In this document: positions 59,709 through 64,000 of the stretch, piece by piece | How positions within the stretch are numbered: position 1 is the stretch's first letter | Layout of the letters: each line of letters begins with the position of its first letter | DNA from: Kribbella pittospori | GTDB lineage: Bacteria > Actinomycetota > Actinomycetes > Propionibacteriales > Kribbellaceae | DNA length: 64,000 nucleotides | Assembly (NCBI RefSeq): GCF_004331465.1 | Contig: NZ_SJKB01000001.1 | Coordinates: forward strand, 620,001 to 684,000 | Reading direction: 5' to 3' | Notes under the pieces: model-generated | Told to the model about the DNA's origin: nothing | The model's database searches: none | The model's input: only the letters and a program-made list of their open reading frames with translations | Position numbers and translations under genes: made by a program

Positions 59709-61208
59709 TCAGCGCACGTTGATCGTGGAGTAGCCGCCTCGTACGGCGTTGTGGCCGTCGTACGCCTCGATGCGGTACATCTGCGTCGTACCGGACGGTG
59801 CGTTCGGGTCGGTCAGGGTGATGGTCGGCCGGCTCCAGAAGGTGGAGTTGGCGGTGGTGGTGGCGACGATCGTGTTGGTGGCGCCGCGGAGCAGCCGGTA
59901 GGTCAGGGTGATGTCGTCGTTGTCCAGCGAGGTCTGGACGGTGGCCTTGACCTGACCGACCGTCGTACTGGACAGCGTCGGCAGGACCGGGCCCAGGGGA
60001 GCGGCGCCGTTGCCGAGGTTCGTGAAGCGGGTGAGACCCTGCTGACCTACGCCGTTGACCTTGGTGAAGTCCCCACCAACCCACAGGTCGCTTCCACCGG
60101 TCGCGGACACGAGCGGACCGACCAACGTCGGCGAACCGGCGTTCGTGTTCGGGAACCACGGCCCGAGCGAGCCGTTGGCCGGGTTCTGCAGCAGCAGGAA
60201 GTGCGCGCCGGTGCCGTCGCTGAAGGCACCCGGGCAGCTGTGCGCGTGCGATCCCTTGAACAGCCAGCCGTTCACGACGGTCAGTGCCTCGGTCGCGCCC
60301 AGGCAGGTGTTCTTCCACACCAAGTTGCCGGTGGCAACATCCGCCGCCCAGGTCCCGTCGAAGCAACCGCCACCGTCACCGGCGTTGGCGAAGTACACCC
60401 GGCTCCCGGACGTCTCGATGTCCTTCACCCGCGAGGTGCACCCACTGGTCGGCAGCGGTACTGCGGACGCCGCCGCGAACGGGAGCAGTGCGCCGGTCGA
60501 GTTGTTGACACTCGCGACGGCCCAGCGGTTCGCTCCGCCGATCTTGGCGAACGTGCCGCCCAGGTAGACCTTCGAGTTGTCGTCGGCCGCATCGATCGCG
60601 TACACGTCGGCGTCCGCGTTCGGGTTCCATGGCAGCAGGCTGCCGTTGACCGTGCTGATCGCGGCCGCGCGGTTCCTGGCGATGTTGTTCACCAGTCCGA
60701 ACGATCCGCCGAAGTACAGGCTGGTGCCGCCGATCGCGAGCGCCTTGACGCGGTACGAGACGCTCGGCTTGATGGTCGACACCAATGCACCGGTGGCGGT
60801 GTCGAACGCCGCGATCCGGTTCCGCACCTGGCCGTCGACGCGGGTGAAGTCACCGCCGACGTACACCCGGGATCCGTCGGCCGATGCGACGATCGCCCAG
60901 ACGAAACCGTTGAGTGTGTGGCTGAAGCCGGCGTCGAGCGCACCGGTCGTCTGATTGAAGGCCGCCAGATAGGTCCGCGTGGTCTGGTTCGTCCCGGCCG
61001 CCGCACCCGGCGGACGGACCTTCGTGAACCGGCCACCGACGTACGCCTTGCCCTTGGCAATGGCCAGGCCGAGCACACTCGCATCGGTCTGCCACGCCGA
61101 GTTCGCGACGGCGGTCAGTGACGCGCCGGTACTGACGGCTGGTGGTGCCGGGATCAGGCCGAACGCCAGACCCGCCGCCCCAACCACAGCAAGCAGTCTT
61201 CTCCCCAT
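59709..61208 (-). CDS. Secreted DUF5122-type beta-propeller protein, copy 1
   Basis: 499 aa. A signal peptide (about 30 residues, AGLAFGLIPAPPAVSTGA) is followed by repeats of the type VYVGGDFTRVDGQVRNRIAA and SLYFGGSFGLVNNIARNRAA, the delta-60/DUF5122 blade pattern. A conserved middle stretch, NTCLGATEALTVVNGWLFKG followed by SHAHSC, contains paired cysteines. The last about 95 residues form a separate domain (DDITLTYRLLRGATNTIV). The ATG at 61208 has GGGGGG upstream. Function is unknown; it is probably a surface or matrix protein. It is paralogous to the next gene. Confidence 0.88.
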   Translation of the reverse strand: MGRRLLAVVGAAGLAFGLIPAPPAVSTGASLTAVANSAWQTDASVLGLAIAKGKAYVGGRFTKVRPPGAAAGTNQTTRTYLAAFNQTTGALDAGFSHTLNGFVWAIVASADGSRVYVGGDFTRVDGQVRNRIAAFDTATGALVSTIKPSVSYRVKALAIGGTSLYFGGSFGLVNNIARNRAAAISTVNGSLLPWNPNADADVYAIDAADDNSKVYLGGTFAKIGGANRWAVASVNNSTGALLPFAAASAVPLPTSGCTSRVKDIETSGSRVYFANAGDGGGCFDGTWAADVATGNLVWKNTCLGATEALTVVNGWLFKGSHAHSCPGAFSDGTGAHFLLLQNPANGSLGPWFPNTNAGSPTLVGPLVSATGGSDLWVGGDFTKVNGVGQQGLTRFTNLGNGAAPLGPVLPTLSSTTVGQVKATVQTSLDNDDITLTYRLLRGATNTIVATTTANSTFWSRPTITLTDPNAPSGTTQMYRIEAYDGHNAVRGGYSTINVR

Positions 61209-61306
61209 GATTCCCCCCAGATCCCCAGTACCCCAGATTTTCAGGTTACGACCGGCAGTCCCCCCGCCGAAGGGGGTCTGCCCTTTCGGGCAGACCCCCT
61301 GACGAG
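61209..61306 (-). terminator. Intergenic hairpin between the two propeller genes
   Basis: AGGGGGTCTGCCC (61271-61283) and GGGCAGACCCCCT (61288-61300) form a perfect 13-bp stem with a 4-base loop (GAAA on the minus strand), just after the stop of the upstream gene. There is no T-run. Confidence 0.75.
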
Positions 61307-62830
61307 CTACTTCACCTTGATCGAGACCGACGGGCCCTTGACGATGTTGCGTCCGTCGTGGACCTCGATGTGGTAGGTGACCGTCTGGCCACTCTTCACA
61401 CCCGTGTCGACCATCGAGTACAGCTTGCGCTTCTCCCAGTAGTAGGAGACGTACTTGTACGAACCGACGTTCGTCGAGCCCCGGAACACGTTGTACGTCA
61501 GCGTCAGGTTGTCCACGTCGTAGACGTCGTTGAACGCGACCCGGACCTGGTTGGCCGTCGTACTGGTCAGGGTCGGAGCCTTCGGCTTGGCCGGGTAGGC
61601 GCCGCCCGGGGTGTTGGTGAACCGGGCCAGGCCCTGCTGGACCGCGTTGTTCACGTGCAGGAAGTCGCCGCCGACCCACAGGTCGGTGTTGGTGCCGGCC
61701 ATCGCCAGCGGACCGACCTTGGTGGTGCTGTTCGGGTTGGCGTCGGTGTTCGGGTACCACGGGCCGAGCTTGCCATTGATGCCGCTCTCGACCAGCAGGT
61801 AGTGCGTCCCCGTGCCGTCGCCAAAGGCGCCGGACGAGCTGCAGTTGTGTGCGTGCGAGCCCTTGTAGACCCAGTTGCCGATCGCCTTGATCGCCTCGGT
61901 CGCGCCCAGGCAGGTGTTCTGCCAGAACAGCTTGCCGGTCGTCGCGTCGGCGGCCAGTACGCCGTCGTAGCAACCGCTGCCGTCTCCGCCATTGGAGACG
62001 AACACCTTGTCGCCCAGGGTGTCGATGTCCTTCACCCGGGTCGTGCACTTCAGCGTCGGCTTCGGTATCGCCGCCGCGGCCGGCATCGAGTACGCCGCCC
62101 CGGTGGTGGTGTTCACCATGGCCAGTGAGTAGTGGTCCTTGCCGTTGATGGTGCTGAACGGTCCACCGACGAAGACCCTGGTGCCGTTGTCGGACACGTC
62201 GATCGCGTACACGTCGTTGTTCGCGTTCGGGTTCCAGGTCGTCAGGTCGCCGTAGAGCAGCCGGACCGCGGCGAGGCGGTTGCGGGTCTGGCCGTCGACG
62301 CGGCCGAAGGCGCCGCCGATGTACACGGTGCTGCCGGAGATCGCCAGCGCCTTGACGCGCGCCGCGACGACCGGGTCCCAGGCCTGCACGATCCGGCCGG
62401 TGACGGTGCTGTACATCGCGATCTTGCTTCGCTTCAGGCCGTTCGCGACGGTGAAGTCACCGCCGATCACCACCCACTTGCCGTCCGGGCTGGTGGCGAT
62501 GCTGTACACCGGGCCGTTGAGGGTCGGCGCGAACGTGGTCGGCGCGCCGGTGGTCCGGTTGAAGGCGGCGACGTACGTGCGGACCACTTCGCCCTGACCG
62601 GCGGCCTTGCCGGGTGGGCGGATCCGGGTGAACAGACCGCCGGCGAAGACGGTGTTCCCTGCGATGGCCAACGCGTTCACGCTGTTGTTGGTCTGCCACG
62701 AGGTCTGCTTGATCGCCGAGACGGCGGAACCGAAACCTGGGGCCGCCGCCACCACTGGCGGACCGGACGGAATCAGTGCGGCGGCCACCACCGCCGCGCC
62801 GGTGACGATGGCCAGAACTAACTTCTTCAT
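61307..62830 (-). CDS. Secreted DUF5122-type beta-propeller protein, copy 2
   Basis: 507 aa. The signal peptide is MKKLVLAIVTGAAVVAAALI. Blades include TVFAGGLFTRIRPPGKAAGQ, WVVIGGDFTVANGLKRSKIA and TVYIGGAFGRVDGQTRNRLA. The shared stretch NTCLGATEAIKAIGNWVYKG followed by SHAHNCSSSGAFGDGTG has the same cysteines as copy 1. A C-terminal domain with YDVDNLTLTYNVFRGSTNVG replaces the loop seen in copy 1. The ATG at 62830 has GAAGGA upstream. It is a tandem paralogue with similar length and order of segments. Confidence 0.88.
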   Translation of the reverse strand: MKKLVLAIVTGAAVVAAALIPSGPPVVAAAPGFGSAVSAIKQTSWQTNNSVNALAIAGNTVFAGGLFTRIRPPGKAAGQGEVVRTYVAAFNRTTGAPTTFAPTLNGPVYSIATSPDGKWVVIGGDFTVANGLKRSKIAMYSTVTGRIVQAWDPVVAARVKALAISGSTVYIGGAFGRVDGQTRNRLAAVRLLYGDLTTWNPNANNDVYAIDVSDNGTRVFVGGPFSTINGKDHYSLAMVNTTTGAAYSMPAAAAIPKPTLKCTTRVKDIDTLGDKVFVSNGGDGSGCYDGVLAADATTGKLFWQNTCLGATEAIKAIGNWVYKGSHAHNCSSSGAFGDGTGTHYLLVESGINGKLGPWYPNTDANPNSTTKVGPLAMAGTNTDLWVGGDFLHVNNAVQQGLARFTNTPGGAYPAKPKAPTLTSTTANQVRVAFNDVYDVDNLTLTYNVFRGSTNVGSYKYVSYYWEKRKLYSMVDTGVKSGQTVTYHIEVHDGRNIVKGPSVSIKVK

Positions 62831-63004
62831 TTATGTCCTTCGGACGGGCGGGTGCCTCACAACGGTGCGTGGCCTCAAAAACACACACCAGCAGCGGACA
62901 TTAGCGGGGTGGGAGCTCGTCCGGAAGGCGAGCTCCCACCCGCGTTATGACTTTGTGTTGCAAACCCGAAAAACTTGTCCGAAGCCTTACTCAGCCGGCC
63001 TTGG
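62831..63004 (-). terminator. Intergenic region with strong hairpin
   Basis: GGGTGGGAGCTCG (62907-62919) pairs with CGAGCTCCCACCC (62929-62941) around a 9-base loop, downstream of the LamG-like gene. The remaining bases presumably include the promoter of propeller copy 2; no gene is seen. Confidence 0.75.
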
Positions 63005-64000
63005 TCAGCGGGCCGCGAAGTGCGACTGCACCTGGACCGGAGTGAGTGCGTACGGGTACACCGCGCCCTCGTCGATGCTCATCCCGACCTGGCTCGCGCC
63101 ACCGCCCGGCCAGTTGGTGTTGTTGTCGTACCCGAGCCGCCACCAGCCGTAGTACAGCGACGCGGTTCCGGCACTCGCGCTTCCCGCGAGTGCACCGTCG
63201 ACGAACAGCTTCATCGCGCCGTTGTCGAAGGTGCCGACGACGTGGTGCCACAGGCCGTCGTTCTTGCCCGAGGTGCTGGTCAGCGTCTTCTGGGCGCCGT
63301 CGTTCACCCCGAACACGATCGAGCCGTTGGTGCGCATGTACAGCTGCCGGTCGCCACCGGTCGCACTGGTGCCGGCCTTGGAGTTGCCGAAGCCGATGAT
63401 GCGTCCGCCGCGGTTGGTGCCGCTCTGCTTCACCCAGGCCTCGACGGTGAACTGCTGCGGCATGCTGTAGCCCTTTTCGGACGTCATCCGGCCGCTGGTC
63501 AGGGTTGCCGTCATCGCGGTGTTCCCCGCGATCGCGCCCGGCTGGCCCAGGACCGCGCCACCGAAGGTGCCGTTGTTGCTCTGCCCGGACGAGTCGACCG
63601 ACGTCGTCGTACCGGCCGGCTCACCGAGCCGCCAGTAGGCCTGCGGCCCGTCGGCGTTGATGATCTGGTCGTACGCCGTTGCCGGTGCACTGGCGACCGT
63701 GACCGGGTCGGAGTAGTTGCCGCGCAACGTCGTACTGCCGTCGGTCACCTCGACGCGGTAGTTCGGCGTCTCGCCCGCCACCACGTTGGTGTCGACGTAG
63801 TGCAGCCACGGTCGATCCCACGGAGTCGACGTCGCCGTCCACGTCGCGATGGTGGTGTTGCTGAAGCCCTTCAGCAGCCGGTACGTCAGCGTGCTGTCGT
63901 CGTTGTCGACCACGGTCGGGAAGTGGATCTGCACCTCACCCGGCTTCACGCTGTACGGCAGCAGCTTGGCCGGCTTGGCCGGCGCCGCACCCGGCGTCGC
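63005..64000 (-). CDS. Secreted protein with LamG-like domain (N-terminus beyond window)
   Basis: 331 C-terminal residues are present. The first about 100 repeat the C-terminal domain of the two propeller proteins (DDSTLTYRLLKGFSNTTIAT, NYRVEVTDGSTTLRGNYSDP). A concanavalin A/LamG-type domain follows: YWRLGEPAGTTTSVDSSGQS, FTVEAWVKQSGTNRGGRIIG, LWHHVVGTFDNGAMKLFVDG and a C-terminal SIDEGAVYPYALTPVQVQSH. LamG domains bind carbohydrates or proteins outside cells. The missing N-terminus, probably another propeller, lies beyond base 64000. An Ala/Pro/Lys linker is at the window edge. Confidence 0.87.
   Translation of the reverse strand, partial: ATPGAAPAKPAKLLPYSVKPGEVQIHFPTVVDNDDSTLTYRLLKGFSNTTIATWTATSTPWDRPWLHYVDTNVVAGETPNYRVEVTDGSTTLRGNYSDPVTVASAPATAYDQIINADGPQAYWRLGEPAGTTTSVDSSGQSNNGTFGGAVLGQPGAIAGNTAMTATLTSGRMTSEKGYSMPQQFTVEAWVKQSGTNRGGRIIGFGNSKAGTSATGGDRQLYMRTNGSIVFGVNDGAQKTLTSTSGKNDGLWHHVVGTFDNGAMKLFVDGALAGSASAGTASLYYGWWRLGYDNNTNWPGGGASQVGMSIDEGAVYPYALTPVQVQSHFAAR

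Noticed and set aside
1..64000. CRISPR array, tRNA or rRNA genes, insertion sequences, attachment sites
   Set aside because: No regularly spaced repeats, cloverleaf-like sequences, transposase or integrase motifs were found on either strand by reading.

Overview
The window is high-GC DNA with GTG and ATG starts, GGAGG-type ribosome sites and many 4-base ATGA or GTGA gene overlaps. Its gene families (DUF3043, SCO2322 family, PspA/PspAA, ROK-linked sugar ABC importer, DUF5122 secreted proteins) point to an actinobacterium. Nocardioidales, for example a Kribbella relative, is the best guess from gene content; the sequence alone does not prove the genus. No tRNA, rRNA, CRISPR array, insertion sequence or phage gene was recognised.

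Bases 1-23100 are metabolic and transport genes. They comprise the start of a leucyl aminopeptidase, gcvT, a five-gene peptide ABC importer (1809-7967), an LtrA-family membrane protein, and a xylose-type ABC importer with its ROK regulator and palindromic operators (9293-13965). A corrinoid uptake and salvage operon follows (14114-19696): cobS, cobU, an ECF transporter and an SCO2322-family surface protein, headed by a cobalamin riboswitch at 19800-19891. After it come a small conserved-looking protein, an aldo/keto reductase, a DUF3043 protein and the pspA-pspAA envelope-stress pair.

Bases 23277-59582 form a large cell-surface polysaccharide region. A first polyprenyl-phosphate sugar transferase (23277) is followed by an ECF sigma factor. 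A long minus-strand operon (25540-41605) holds a nucleotide-sugar dehydrogenase of the GDP-mannose type, two GT4 glycosyltransferases, an asparagine synthase-like enzyme, a two-domain oxidoreductase, a heparinase-like protein, two Wzz-like proteins with degenerate kinase domains, a Wzy-like polymerase and a beta-helix protein. Divergently, a plus-strand operon (41780-53140) looks like a pathway for an unusual C-methylated, possibly amino- and pyruvyl-modified sugar. It contains an SDR, a C-methyltransferase, a glucose-1-phosphate cytidylyltransferase, a PIG-L deacetylase, a second methyltransferase-like protein with a damaged SAM site, a flippase, a GT2, a pyruvyltransferase, a 3,5-epimerase, a PLP enzyme and a putative Fe/2-oxoglutarate oxygenase. 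A compact third unit (54104-59582) carries a second sugar transferase, the GDP-fucose pair fcl-gmd, a WecG/TagA glycosyltransferase and a second flippase.

Bases 59709-64000 (minus strand) encode three tandem secreted proteins. Two are DUF5122-type beta-propellers. The third is cut by the window end, shares their C-terminal domain and adds a LamG-like domain. They are probably surface or matrix proteins. Strong stem-loops separate most transcription units.
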